A stretch of DNA of 64,000 nucleotides from Alligator mississippiensis. Taxonomy: Eukaryota; Chordata; Crocodylia; Alligatoridae. The notes under the pieces were generated by a model. That model saw nothing but the letters and a program-made list of their open reading frames with translations. It was not told the DNA's origin and did no database searches. Position numbers and translations under genes: made by a program. This document shows, piece by piece, positions 11,085 through 22,854 of the stretch (positions are counted from its first letter, which is position 1; each line of letters starts with the position of its first letter). The DNA lies in the NCBI RefSeq assembly GCF_030867095.1, contig NC_081824.1, positions 136,367,433 through 136,431,432 of the forward strand, given 5' to 3'.

Positions 11085-11290
11085 TACACATGCGGGGGTG
11101 GGGTGGGGGGCCTTAATTAGAGTTGCTCCAAGAGCCCTTGCTTAAAAATGGTGGAGGCGCTTTAGTTAAAGTGCCCCCACCGCTGTTTTTAAGCACGGGG
11201 ATGCTGATATATGAGACACTGGAGTCTGCTGGAGCACAGCAATTGCCATTTTCCAGTGGACTTGATTAATTGAGTCTGCTCCGACACGCT
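11085..11290 (-). mobile_element. Multi-hairpin MITE, copy 1
   Basis: It shares with the copies at 30.1 and 36.9 kb the sequence TTAATTAGAG, the TTTAGTTAAAGTGC block, GCxxGGGATGCTGATxTATGAGA and TTGATTAATTGAGTCTGCT, flanked by TACACATGC and TGTGTGTAG. It is shorter and more decayed than the 30.1-kb copy. Confidence 0.55.
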
Positions 11291-11394
11291 TGTGTGTAGG
11301 TTCGCTCAGTCTCTGAGCTGTTTCTTCCTCCTCTGGAGCTGCTTCCTGCCCTAGGCAGTGGGGCTATGTGACAGTACAGGGAGCTGAGGGTGGC

Positions 11395-11690
11395 CCTGGG
11401 ATGTAGGGTCTGGGGGCTTGCAGCATACCATGCAGTGGTGGGGCACCAGTGTGCAATGCAGAGGGTGGGATTGTAGGTACACATTGCCTTGGAGGGGGTG
11501 CCTTTGTGGGCAGGCAGTGTAGGGGGGTTGCAGGCACACTGTGCAGCAGGAGGGAGGATCATAGGCACACAGTGTAGTGGTGGAGGTGCAAGGTGCACCA
11601 GAGGGGTTGTGTTGGGGGGAAGTTATGAGTGCTCAGTACAGCTGTGGAGGGGGGGCATCCACAGTGCGTGAAATCTGGGGGGGTTGTGGC
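11395..11690. repeat. Degenerate GC-rich minisatellite
   Basis: Repeated units of about 45-50 bp centre on variants of GGxTxxxGGCACACTGTGCAG followed by a G-run. Repeats are imperfect and the block lies inside the hAT-like element. Confidence 0.5.
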
Positions 11691-11937
11691 TCACTCTGGT
11701 GCGGACCCCACTAGTGTCCACCGGCTGCTTGGAAGCTGAACAGCCCTAATCTAGCTTGTAAAAGGTGTTAGATGTGACTTTAAACTCCAGAAGTTTATCT
11801 TCCATTTTGTCTTATCAAAGAACCTCATTACAATCCTGAATTATTTTCCAACAAGGTTTTGATAAAGGGTGGGTGAGCACCCTCAGCAAATGATTTTTTT
11901 TTTTTTTTAGGCTCTCATTAAGCCCCTCCCTAGCTTG

Positions 11938-12560
11938 TAGGGATGTAAATACCAATTTTAAAAAATTCTGTTTAGCCTGCAGTAATTACAACAGATAAAT
12001 GATTAGTTGGTATGGCTGCTCTGGCTCACCCCCTGGGGCGCCTCTGCTCAAACCAGCACCAGCAGTGTGCTTCCACCCTCCTGAAGTACAGCTGGGACTC
12101 AGCAGCTTCCTGGTGCCCTGGCTCCCTATGGCTACGTGTCATGATGAGCTGGGTAGGCAGATGTGTTCTCTTTAGTTCTGGGCACAGACCAGGAGGGTGA
12201 ACGGGGCACTGTGAGGCTGAGCTGTACCCCCTTACCTCTGCCTGGCTCTGCAGCTATTGTGTGTCCAGTTAGAAGGCCTGAGTCCAGGCTGTTCATGGCA
12301 GGCGGCAGGGAAGCTGCAAGAGACTGCACTGGGGTCTGTGGAGCCTAGCTATAGGTACTAGTCCCCCGTTCCACACCCCTCGCTCCCCCCCGTCTGTTTT
12401 GCCCCCTTCCAGATCCTACTGGGCCACCAAGCAGCTTCCCTTCCTTCTCCCTGCTGGATTGTGCCCCGCCCCTTGCTAAACATTAAGCTGGTAAACTATA
12501 ATTAGTTGTCACTGGGCTTATCGGTTAAATGATTAATTGTTTAACTGTTCACCTCTCTTA
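11938..12560. mobile_element. hAT-like non-autonomous element, worn
   Basis: The left end TAGGGATGTAAATACC and the right end (reverse complement TAAGAGAGGTGAACAGTTAA, then AACCGATAAG) have the look of vertebrate hAT MITE termini around a GC-rich centre. The flanking octamers do not match clearly, so the limits are tentative. Confidence 0.4.
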
Positions 12561-14529
12561 CTGATTACAGGCTATAATTTTCTGTCTGTGAAGAACTTTT
12601 GATCTAAAGGGTTATGTCTTTTTGTAATGTTTAACTTTGTGTTACGTCAGCATGTTACATGCATTTAGCTTTAGTTTATTGTTTGTGTTTAAGAGTTAAC
12701 AAAGAAATATAGAGGGGCAAGAAGGAAGAAGATGCTTAACTACCTGGCTTGTAGAGTTTGAGCTTTTATGGTCTTTGCCCCATTTTCTTTGCATAGCAAT
12801 TATAACTGGATCCAGACTTTAAGACTGAAGCATTTCTACTCTCAGCAAGCCTCAGGTCAGTTTCCCTTTCATAATCTCACCAGCCTTACTTGAAACAATT
12901 GAAAAAAAAATACATTTAAGCCGATCAAAAAGTCAAATCTGCAGCTCTGTCTCTGATCCAAGAAACAAAAGTTGTGTGTAGTTGGTGAGGAAGAGAAGTA
13001 ATTTCACCATATCTTGGAATCACTATCAAGCCTACTTCAAAGTCTGAATTCGGTAATGTTTACAGGCTCAGATGATTGTCCCTTATTACAGGAATCTATG
13101 GTCAGGACCCTGTTAGGAGCTAGGTTAGGAGAGCACATGCTTTAAGAAATGGAACTCAAGGCACAAGACAAATACTTATGGACTCAGCCACTGCTAGAGG
13201 GGGACAGAGTCCCATGCTAAGTTGATTATGCTACCAGTGGGACAATTATAGTTTTGAGAATCATATCAGTTATGTATAGCGTACATTTTATAGGGAAAAA
13301 GTTTTATCATTTAAACTTGAATGAGACTCCTTTCTTGAAACTTTTTCATCATAATCAGGTGTCTTTTACTTCTCAGTGTGAAAGTATATACGTTTATTGT
13401 AAACCTGATATTTAGTATTCGGGGCTATGAAGACTAACAGGAACTCAACATTTACTAGCATTTAAATGCTCTACACTTTCATTGTGTCCATGTGTTCTTT
13501 TAAGTATATTATAAGCAACAAACTATTTATTTAGAAAGTGAATTTCTACAGGAGAGAAATACCACTTGTAAGTACATTGAGAAGGAAAAAATACTGCCAA
13601 TCAGTTGCAAGGAGAGATTTTTTAGGAATAAAAACTTAATATCAGTGCTAAAAAATCATAGAAACAACAGTCTTTAAATCTCTGAATCAAAGTAACATAA
13701 TCCCTTAATGTGAGTACCATTCTTAGCATTCATACAGCTACTTGTAATCAAATGTCAGTACATAGTGGAGAAGGTGAACAGTATCTTCTTATAGAAAAAA
13801 GAAAAAATAATATCAGTACCTAATGGGGTTAATGCTAAACTGAGATTCCCCAGTGATGATGTATTCAAAGGCATATATGCTGAACAATAATAGTGTAAAT
13901 GTTCCAGGGCTACTCTGTTCCTGGCTTTGTTTTCTTGTCTTGTGGCATTATCATCCATTAGTCTCTCATCAGCACAGTGGTATGCATTTGCTGCCAAGTC
14001 AAATCTGAATGTGCATATAGGAAAGCCTGCTTTTTATTGAATGTTAGTCAGGAGTGTTGTTTGATTTCACATAAAGAAGCTTAGCCCTTTTTGTGGATGG
14101 TTGATAGTTCATTTTGTTCTTTTGTACAGTTTTGACAGGACATGAGGTATGCTTTGCAATCAAATATTGATAGTTTTATAACATCAATCTCTGGAAATCT
14201 CTGATTATGCAAAACAGTTTGGCACTTGAGTCAGCAATGAAGCATGGCAATTTAAAAGTGGCATACTGTAGCCATAGTTAAGATATGGACTTTGGCCTAT
14301 ACAAAAATATTCTCATTTGAGATGCATATTATGAATGAGACATAGATCCATTACTATAGAATATTTTTAGAAAGGTAAATTGAACCATTTAGTAATTACC
14401 AAAATAATTCCATTCAGTCACTTGTTGAAGGTAACTATTTTGGCCAACATTGTTGCCTAGAATGCCAACCAGTACTGTCTCCTTATACTCATACTCCCCT
14501 GTCTGCTTGTACCATACAATGACTTTTCT
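12561..14529. other. AT-rich intergenic stretch
   Basis: I see nothing identifiable here: no long frame, no recognisable repeat ends, and no GC-rich promoter-like block. Confidence 0.6.
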
Positions 14530-14665
14530 TATACTGTATACTCTTTGAAGAAAGAACTGTCATTTTGTTCTGTGTTTATTACAGCACTTCACACATGGGG
14601 TGCTGGAGAACCTGGTTCATGATAAGAGCTTCTAAGTGTTACTTAATACAAATAAAAGAAATTAT
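14530..14665 (+). mobile_element. L2/MIR-type 3' tail fragment
   Basis: The order CTCTTTGAAGAAAGAACTGTC, TTGTTCTGTGTTTATTACAGC, then ACACATGGGGTGCTGG and AATACAAATAAAAG follows the common reptile L2/MIR 3'-end wording (GGGCAGGGACTGTC, then ACAGCGCCTAGCAC, then AATACAAATAA). Confidence 0.5.
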
Positions 14666-14775
14666 AACAATTCTATACTCTTCTCCCACCAAAAAAATCT
14701 TCAGTCCCATATTCTTTCCCACAGTTCCACTAATCCTTCCTCCTTCCTGGTCCATCTTGTTTCCACCTTCTCCAG

Positions 14776-15845
14776 CACATAGATTTGTAGATTGTTAGGT
14801 GCTGAAAGGGACCTTATAGATCAAGTGACCCTAGTGAGGTGACTGTCCAGTCTCCTTTGAAGATTTGCGAGGTAGATGACTGTACCACCACTGGAGGGTG
14901 TTTATTACACCATCTGGACACCCTGACTGTGAAGGAGTTTTTTCCTGGAATTGAGCCTGAAGCAGCCTTCCAGGATTTTGTAGTATCCATTGCTCGTGGT
15001 CTTCACTGAGTTCTTGATGTACTCCCCTGTTGTAGCAGTAAGCCGCTACCAAGTCCCCTTTCAGCCTTCTCTTCTGAAGGCTGAAGAGGCCCAAATCCCT
15101 CATCCTCTCCTCATATGGCTTGTCTTGCAAGTCCCTGATCATATGGGGGGCTCTTTTCTGGACCTTCTCAAGTTTTTCCACATTCTTGTTGAAGTGTGGT
15201 GCCCAGAACTAGACACACTACTCCAGCTGCAGTCTCACCAGTGCAGAGTATAATGGGAGTATCACATCCTTAGGTTTGGATGAGATGCAAAGGTTAATGC
15301 ATGCCAGCGTGTTGTTTGCCCTGCTGGCCACAGCATCGCACTGCCAACTCACATCAATGCAATGGTTGATCACTACCCCTATGTCCCTTTCAGCTGTGGC
15401 GCAAGTTAAATTGTTGCCACCGAGCCTGTGGGTATGTTGGGGATTGCTTGACCCGAGATGGAGCACTTTATACTTCTGAGTGTTGAACTTTATCTGGTTC
15501 CAGTTCGCCCAACTCTCCAGCCTGTCCAGGTCTGCCTGTATCTGCAACCTATCTTCTGGCATGACCACGCTCCCTCATAGTGTTGTCCACAAACTCGGCC
15601 AGTGAGCTTTTCACCCCCAAATCCAAATCATTGATAATGTTGAAAAGCACCTGTCCAAGCATGGACCACTGAGGGACACCACTGGACACTTCTCACCAGG
15701 ACGACAGATATGTTCGTGAGAACTCTCTGGATTCTACCCTGCAGCCAGTTTTCCACCTGCTGAACTGTTGACCAGTTAAGCCCACAGTCTTCCATTTTTT
15801 CCACAAGGATATTGTGGGATACTAAATCAAAAGCCTTTTGGAAGT
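14776..15845 (-). mobile_element. Outer CR1 LINE, 3' part
   Basis: Read on the minus strand this encodes the C-terminal half of CR1 reverse transcriptase, including PYEERMRDLGLFSLQKRRLK and the block RLESWANWNQIKFNTQKYKV. It ends in a worn 3' end at about 14776. It is interrupted at 15845, just upstream of the LDFQKAFD motif, by the Penelope element, and it resumes at 19345. Several stops and shifts separate the readable pieces, so this is an old copy. Confidence 0.85.
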
Positions 15846-18800
15846 CTACAGGGGTGTAGGTTGTAGCCGTGTTGGTCTAAGGACATAGGCAGACAAGGTT
15901 CTTTGGGTGAATCTGATATCTTTTATTAGACCAACTTAAATAGTTGGAAAACAATTTTTAAGCAAGCTTTCGGGTTCAAAAACCCTTCATCAGGCTAAGG
16001 AAGTTTCAGCAGTTGGTGTGTACTCTTCCTGGATGGAATGAAAAGTAAAGAAGCCAGAGGCTGGGCTGGTACGCATACAAGATAGGCAGTCAGTGAAGAT
16101 GTAGATTGAGGAGTCAATGGGTGAGAGACAGGGTGGGTGGGTGGGGAGAGAAGGGGGATGAATAGTGCAGAAGTACCTGGGGGAGTCAGATGTCAGGCAG
16201 GTTATAATGTGTCGTAAATCCAATGTCTATATTGTCCATTATTTTTAGTATCCAGGAGGTTGATGAAGTGGAGTTCATAGGCTCATCTCTGGGAAGTGTT
16301 TTGTAAATTTCCTTTGAGGATCAGGACTGAGAGATTGGAGAGAGAGAGTGTGTTTTTTTTTGTGAGAAATGTGCCCCCACAGGTAATTGGGTATTCTTGT
16401 CTTTGATAGATTTCCGGATGCATTCATTCTGGTGCGCAGTTGTTGTTTGGTCTCACCTATATATTTTCCATCAGGGCATTTGGTGCACTGGATGAGATAT
16501 ATTACATTTCTGGAGGTGCAGCTATAAGATCCAGGAATGCTGATGGCTCTGTTGCGGGATGTAGTAATTGTGGGGGTGGTGATGTGTTGGCAGGTTTTGC
16601 ATTTCTTGTCATGGCATGGTCTGGATCCATTTGGTATGTTCTGTGTCTGAGGAAGTTTGCTTCTGGTAATGAGGTTAGCGGGGTTCGGTGCTTGTTTGAA
16701 AGCTAGGATGGGTGGCTCTGGGAAGATCTCTTTAAGAATAGAGTCTCTTTCTAGTATGGGTTGCAATTGTTTGAGGATTTTCCGTATAGATTCGAGGGTG
16801 GGGTGATATGTCATAGTTTCATAGTTAGTAGAGTTGGAAGGGACCTGAGCAGATCATCAAGTCCGGCCCCCTGCCATGGGAGGAAAGAGTACTGAAGTCA
16901 AATGACCTCGGCAAGGTGTTCATCCAGCCTCCTCTTAAAGACCTCCAGGGTAGGAGTCAGCACCACTTCTCTTGGAAGTTGGTTCCAGATCCTAGCTGCC
17001 CTGACAGTGGAGTAGCGTCTCCTGATATCTAGTCTAAATCTACCCTCTGCAAGCTTGTAACTGTTATTTCTTGTCACTCCTGGTAGTGCTCGGGGGAATA
17101 GGGACTCCCCCAATGCCTGCTGGTCCCCCCTGACTAGTTTGTAAATGGCCACTAGATCCCCCCCTCAGCCTTCTCTTGTGGAGGCTGAACAGGTTCAGGT
17201 CCCTTAGCCTCTCCTCATAGGGCCTGCCCTGCTGACCCCTGATCATGCAGGTGGCACTCCTCTGGAACCTCTCCATGTTGTCCACATCCCTCCTGAAGTG
17301 CGGCGCCCAGAACTGGACACAGTACTCCAACTGCAGCCTGACCAGTGTCGCATAGAGGGGGAGGATCACCTTGGACCTGCTTGAGAAGCATCTGTGGATG
17401 CATGACAAAGTACAATTGGCCTTCCTGACTGCGTCCCCACACTGTCGGCCAATGTTCATTTTGGCATCAATAATGATTCCAAGATCCTTTTCTGCCTCTG
17501 CACTGACGAGAAGGGAGTTCCCCAGCATGTAGGTATGCTGCTGGTTCTTCCTTTCCAGGTGCAGCACCCTGCACTTGTTAGTGTTGAAACCCATCCTGTT
17601 CTCATCTGCCCACCCGTGTAACCTGTCCAGGTCCGATTGCAGCCTATTCCTCCCTTCTAGCGTGCCCACTTCTCCCCACATCTTAGTATCGTCTGTGAAT
17701 TTGAACAGGGTGCTTTTTACCCCCTCGTCCAAGTCATTGATGAAGATGTTGAACAGTGCGGGCCCGAGGACTGAGCCCTGGGGAACCCCACTGCCCACAT
17801 CTCTCCAGGTCGAAAATGACCCATCCACCACCGCTCTCTGGGTGCGCCCCTCCAGCCAAGTAGTGAACCATTTGATTGTGTAGGTGTCAACGCCACAGTC
17901 CCCTAGTTTTTTAATGAGACTGGGGTGAGAGACAGTGTCGAAGGCCTTCCTAAAGTCCAGAAAGACTATGTCCACTGCTACACCTGCATCTAAGGATTTT
18001 GTGACCTGGTCATAGAAGGCAACCAGATTGGTCTGACAGGACCTGCCTCTAATGAACCCATGCTGGTTGCCCCTAAGCATAATCTCCCCTGCTGGCCCCT
18101 TGCAGACACGCGCCAGGATAACTCTCAAAAAGCTTCCCCAGGACTGAGGTAAGACTGACTGGCCCATAGTTCCCTGAATCCTCCTCCTCCTCCTCATAAC
18201 CAGTGGTGTGTGATTTGTGGTGGTTTTTCTTCTGTACTGCAGCATTTCTTCATGTGGTATCCGGGTGGCTCTTTCAAATGTGCGATCTCTCTCTCTGGAG
18301 GAGTGTCTTTGTTGGGTGAAAGCCTTTTTAAGATTGGTGAGGTGGCAATCCTGGGTGTTCTCTTCAGTGCAAATTCAGTGGTACCTGAGGGCTTGCCTGT
18401 ATATCACAGCTTTTTTGGTATGTTTAGGATGATTGCTGGTTCTGTGCAGATATGTATGTTGGTCTGTGGGTTTCTTGTATAACTTGGTCTGTATTTTATC
18501 ATTCTGGATACTGATCATCATGTCTAAAAAGGAGATGTTGGTGCTGGAGTATTCTAGAGAAAGTCGGATGGAGGGATGGTGATTGTTGAGTTTCTGATGG
18601 AACTCAATCAGAGATTGCAGGATTGTAGTCCAAATGATGAAGATGTCATCAATATATCTTAAGTATAGCAAGGGTTTGATGGTGCAGTTCTTCAAGAAGT
18701 CTTCTTCCAGGTGGCTCATAAAAAGGTTGGCATACTGTGGGGCCATTTTGATGCCCATAGTTGTTCCCATCATCTGGAGGAACTGTTGGTTATTAAAAGT

Positions 18801-19344
18801 GAAATTGTTGTGTGTGAGGATGAAGTGTATAAGGTCAGTAATATCTTTGAGTCTGTATTCTGAGTTGTAATCTACATACCTTCCTGTAGATAAGTAAGGC
18901 AGGCTTGGATGCCATCCTGGTGTGGGATGTTGGTATATAGGCTGGTAACGTCCATGGTGGCTAGGAAGGTGCTGCTGGGAAGGTGGTCTATGTTTTTAAG
19001 TTTCTGTAGAAAGTCTGTAGTGTCTTGGACAAAACGTGCTCTATAGGTGATGAGTGGTTTTAGGATTGATTCAACGAAAGCTGATATTTCCTCAGTTAGG
19101 GTCCCATGGTTGGATATGATAGGTCTTCTGGGGTTCCCTTTTTTGTGGATTTTAGGGAGCATGTAAAAAGTCCCCAGGTTAGGTAGTGGGGGGGGGATCA
19201 AGGTCTGTAGTTTTTCTTGTAGTCCTGATGGAAATGATTTGATGGTATTGTTGAGTTTCTTGGTGAAAAGGGGAGTAGGATCTTCTTGTAGTTCTTTGTA
19301 GTAGGTGGTGTCAGAAAGTTGTCTGTTCACTTCCTTTATGTAGT
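15846..19344 (-). mobile_element. Penelope-like element (RT plus GIY-YIG), split by a CR1
   Basis: On the minus strand the element runs from about 19340 to 15846. Its reverse transcriptase is recognised by TFYMLPKIHKKGNPRRPIIS, ATMDVTSLYTNIPH, GIKMAPQYANLFM and YLRYIDDIFIIW. After an inserted CR1 (16811-18193) the frame continues with a spacer CHDKKCKTCQ and a GIY-YIG endonuclease domain (VIYLIQCTKCPDGKYIGETK, then QLRTRMN). The 3' end holds the typical TTTATTAGACCAACT and TTCAAAAACCCTTCATCAGG block. It lacks the protein N-terminus. About 11 bp (CTTTTGGAAGT/CTTTTTGGAAGT) is repeated at its two borders, 15835-15845 and 19345-19356. It is broken, not active. Confidence 0.85.
16811..18193 (-). 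mobile_element. Inner CR1 LINE inserted into the Penelope element
   Basis: Minus-strand translation gives [65 protein letters not shown] and RPYEERLRDLNLFSLHKRRL. The 3' tail is ACTATGAAACTATGA at 16811. The 5' border is a GGAGGAGGAGGA run at about 18182-18193. Removing it rejoins the Penelope sequence at TTATGA|CATATCACC without loss. One long frame of about 393 codons remains, with a shift near 17160; the catalytic box reads FTDDT where its relatives have FADDT. It is the youngest layer of the nest. Confidence 0.9.
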
Positions 19345-21080
19345 CTTTTTGGAAGTGTGGGTATATAATGTCGACCTTCTCTCCCATGTCCAGGTGGTGA
19401 GGGACCTGTTCATAGAAGGAGATGAGATCGGTAAGACAAGACCTACCTGTGACGAACCCATGTTGGCTGTCATTCAGAATCTTACCCTCAAAAAGCGTAT
19501 TGCACATAGATTTTTTAATGAGTTTTTCCAGGATTTTCCCTGCGATGGAGGTTAGGCTGATTGGCCTATAGTTGCCTGGGTGCTCCCTCTTCCCCCTCTT
19601 GAAGATGGGCACAATGTTGGCCCTCTTCCAATCCTCAGGGATCTCCCCTGTATGCTACAATTTCTGAAAGAGTTTTGCCAGGGATTCCACAATGACCTCA
19701 GCCAGCTCCATCAGCATTCTCAGGTGAAGTCCATCTGGTCCTGCTGACTTATAAATGTCTAGCATTTCTAGTTGGTTTTGCACCAGCTCAGCCTGCACAG
19801 TGGGAAGGCTATCATTCCCACCATGCCCCCTGTGATTCTTATCTTGCTTGTCTTTCCCCTTGGTCTGGTGAATGCCCACTTTGCTTCAGTATTTCAGGAG
19901 TTCAGTTTTTTCCTGAGTGTCCGTTACCAGCTGTCCTGAGGTGTTAAGCAGGGGCCCCATGCTTCCATTTGTTTTTCTTCTACTCCCTACATACCTAAAG
20001 GAGGACTTCTTATTGTTCTTGACTCCCTTTGCTAACTTAAACTCAGTCGCCTCCTTAGCTTTCCTAATCATTTCCCTACAAGTGCAGACCACTGTTGTAT
20101 AGTTCTCCTTGAGGACTGTCCCTAGCTTCCAATGTGTGTATACCTCTTTTTTTCTTTTTCTAGACGACCACAATGTCCCTATTGAACCAGGAGGGCTTGC
20201 CAGCCCTTCTGCTACTTTCCACTTCATGGGAACAGTTTTCTTTTGTGCTTCGAGGATCATGTCCTTGAGGAACAACCACTCTTCATTCACCTCGTTCACC
20301 TTCCATTGCTAGTCCCACATCATTAATGCCTGAGCCTGTTGAAGTCAGTATTTTTTAAGTCCAGGACTTCAATCATGCTAGTTGATTTGCCAACCTTACG
20401 GCGGACAGTGAACCTGATGAGCTCATGGTCGCTGTTGCCCAGGCTACCCTCAATGTTCAAGCCATGCACTAGATCATCTCCTTTGGCCAAGACCAAGTCT
20501 AGGAGAGCAGTGCCTCTGGTTGGCCCTTGCACTTCCTGGGTCAGAAAGAGCTCCTCGATTACAGTTAAGAAGCTGATCTGACCTAACCGAGTGTTCCTTC
20601 CAATCTATGTCCAGGTAATTGAAGTCACCCATGACAACCAAGTCCCTTGCACATGCAGCCTCTGTCAGTTCTTGAGAGAACTCCAGATCAAGCTCTTCTC
20701 CCCTTGGTTTGGTGGCCTGTAGTAAATACCCAGTTAAGTTTCTCTCACCTTCCTTCCCTGCCTCCGCTCCGAAGCTTGACCCAGAGGGTTTCAAGACACT
20801 TATCTTTGGAGCCAATGTCAGCCTCCAGAGAGGTGTACCACACCCTCACATAGAGAGCTACCTCTCTGTCTTTTCTTCCTGCTTGGTCTTTTCTGTGCAG
20901 GGTGTAGCCATCTATGGCTATGCTTCAATCATGCAAGGAGTCCCACCAGGTCTCTGTGATCCCTACCAGGTCATATTGCCCACTAGAGAGCAGGATAGAG
21001 ATTCCTACAGCCGTATACAAGCAATAGTGGAAGTTGCATGCCCTTTGGTGTTGCTGACAATAGTGGTGGTGGGTTAATGT
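19345..21080 (-). mobile_element. Outer CR1 LINE, 5' part (endonuclease and RT start)
   Basis: Read on the minus strand from about 21080 to 19345, the fragments follow CR1 ORF2 order. They are YDLVGITETWWDS and IDGYTLHRKDQAGR (endonuclease N-part), LVVMGDFNYLDIDW (endonuclease), a linker with AKEATEFKLAKGVKNNKKSF, LDIYKSAGPDGLHLRMLMEL, NYRPISLTSIAGKILEKLI and SQHGFVTGRSCLTDLISFYE. It is broken into at least five frames. Together with 14776-15845 it makes about 2.8 kb of one CR1, truncated near the start of ORF2. Confidence 0.85.
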
Positions 21081-21400
21081 CTCTTGACTCAGTGGTGTGT
21101 CATTGGTAAGGGGCTTCTACAAAATACTGTGAAAAACCCCAGGCATTGAGGCTGTGCACTCTTCCAGAAAAGAGGGGTAAGCAGTTGCACCCAATTGTGT
21201 GTTTCCTCATCTAAGACATCTTACAGTCAAGGAGAGAGGCAGCATCCCTGAGAAAATAAATGAGTAATGCTTCTTCTGGTAATATTCTCTAGAGGTATAT
21301 TGATGCTAAGGCACACTGTACAATCTGTGTAACTAAATGTGTTTGTATATGTACCTTGAAAGATGTCTTTCCTGTCTTACTCTCCTCCAAAAAGACTTAA

Positions 21401-21420
21401 CCCCCCCCCCCCCCCCCCCC
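21401..21420. repeat. Poly-C run (20 C)
   Basis: An uninterrupted run of twenty C, followed by GG. Such runs are hard to sequence accurately and can form unusual structures on the G-rich strand. Confidence 0.9.
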
Positions 21421-22854
21421 GGCCTCTAACATCTGATTGATCTATCCTGGAGAATTTCAACTACAAGAGGTAGTATGTGGAAATACTGTATGACCCTTAA
21501 GTATAAAAATAATCCCTGGCAAGGCTGTACTACCAGCACTCATAAGAGGAGAGTTACCCCAATTTTTGCATGATTTTGTGGGAGAATTATTTCATATGCT
21601 TCTGTAAAACTATATTATCCACTGCTGTGTTACCTTGAGAACTACCAAGTAGCATCACAATTCTGCTTATTTGTTGGAGCCTAAATATAAAGTTATTATT
21701 TGCTTACTAAAAACATTTATACATGCTGAGTGCTAAGTTCTCATGGGCTTTGTGTCTGTGAAGTGCTGGAGCATAAAACTGTCAAATCATTTCCCCCCAA
21801 TATATTAAGATCAAAAATTCTCATTAGACTCTTGATGTCTCAAAATCAGGGAAGTTCTTTCTTTAATTAAAACTTCTATTCATGGCAGATTCAAATGTCA
21901 GAGATCAGAAAGAAATCACTCTTCACAGAATCAATCAGAGGAATTGTTGGACCCAATAACCGTCTGATGAGCTGCTAGATAAACTGAAAGTATTTTGCTT
22001 TCCTGCAACATTCCCTGTTGGCAAGGCTGATTTCTGTGCACAGTTGTGAGGTTGCTTCCTTTCTTGCATCATAATGGTTGGCTTCCACTGTTCTATGTAT
22101 TTTGAATATTAAATTCTAGCACTCATTTTTATGTAACTGTTCAGTATGACAACAAGTGTTACAGACTGTACTTTGATCAGAAATAGTTTCTAAGGGCAAA
22201 TTTGTTGACTGGGCCCAAAAATCAGAAAGGTGAGCAACATCAAAACATTTTAAAGGTCTGTTGGGTTCTGTGAAGGCTATGTTGTCTGCTAAACAATGTG
22301 TCCTATTTTGTAAATAACAATATACTGTATTATATATTATTCCATATAATATATTGCATTCCAAAGGACCAGTCCAATGTGCTTCATCAGCAGAACTAGA
22401 ACATTTAGGTCCATCAGACAGACCTCTGCACTTGAGATGACAGAGTAAATGATAGCAAGAGTAAGTTATCAGCCTTTGTGTAGGTTGGCACGCTTACCAT
22501 TGAGTTTCACAGGAATTGGCTGATTGGAAAAGAATGTTGAAGCAAAGAAGGCATTTTATTATTTTCTAGACTGTTGGGGGCCAAGCTTTGTGGCAGGCAT
22601 GCCACAAATTAGCCCCACATCCTCAGTGAGTGCCATTCTGAACCCTTTCTGCTGCCCAATCTGCTGCTGCTCCTTGTTCCCTACTCTGTGCCCCCTGCCC
22701 AAACTCTTGCTCTGCTTTCTGCCCAGTTCTGCTCCCTGCATCATCTCCTGCACTGCCTTCCTGCTCTATCTGCTGCTGTGCTGCCTGTCCCCTCCCTGAT
22801 CTGTTGCATGCTACATGCTGAACCTGCCTGTGGCACTTGTGCCTCAGGTTGGCC
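21421..22854. other. AT-rich intergenic stretch
   Basis: No gene and no recognised repeat. A run of TATATTAT-type sequence lies at 22320-22355. A pyrimidine-rich TGC-repeated block starts at about 22640 and may belong to the neighbouring element. Confidence 0.5.

Larger units (their letters stand above)
10958..11748. mobile_element. hAT-like non-autonomous element with nested MITE and minisatellite
   Basis: The left end (from about 10958, CAGAACTGTACAACTGGCAG) and the reverse complement of the right end (TAGGGCTGTTCAGCTTCCAA, ending about 11748) are related. Both lead into the typical hAT-MITE wording on GGGCTACATGCAGC. The flanking eight bases are only partly alike. The 5' half holds a copy of the multi-hairpin MITE and the 3' half a degenerate tandem repeat. 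Confidence 0.4.

Noticed and set aside
10960-11690. Possible CpG island or extra promoter
   Set aside because: GC-rich but with few CpG and clearly repetitive, so read as transposon interior and minisatellite.
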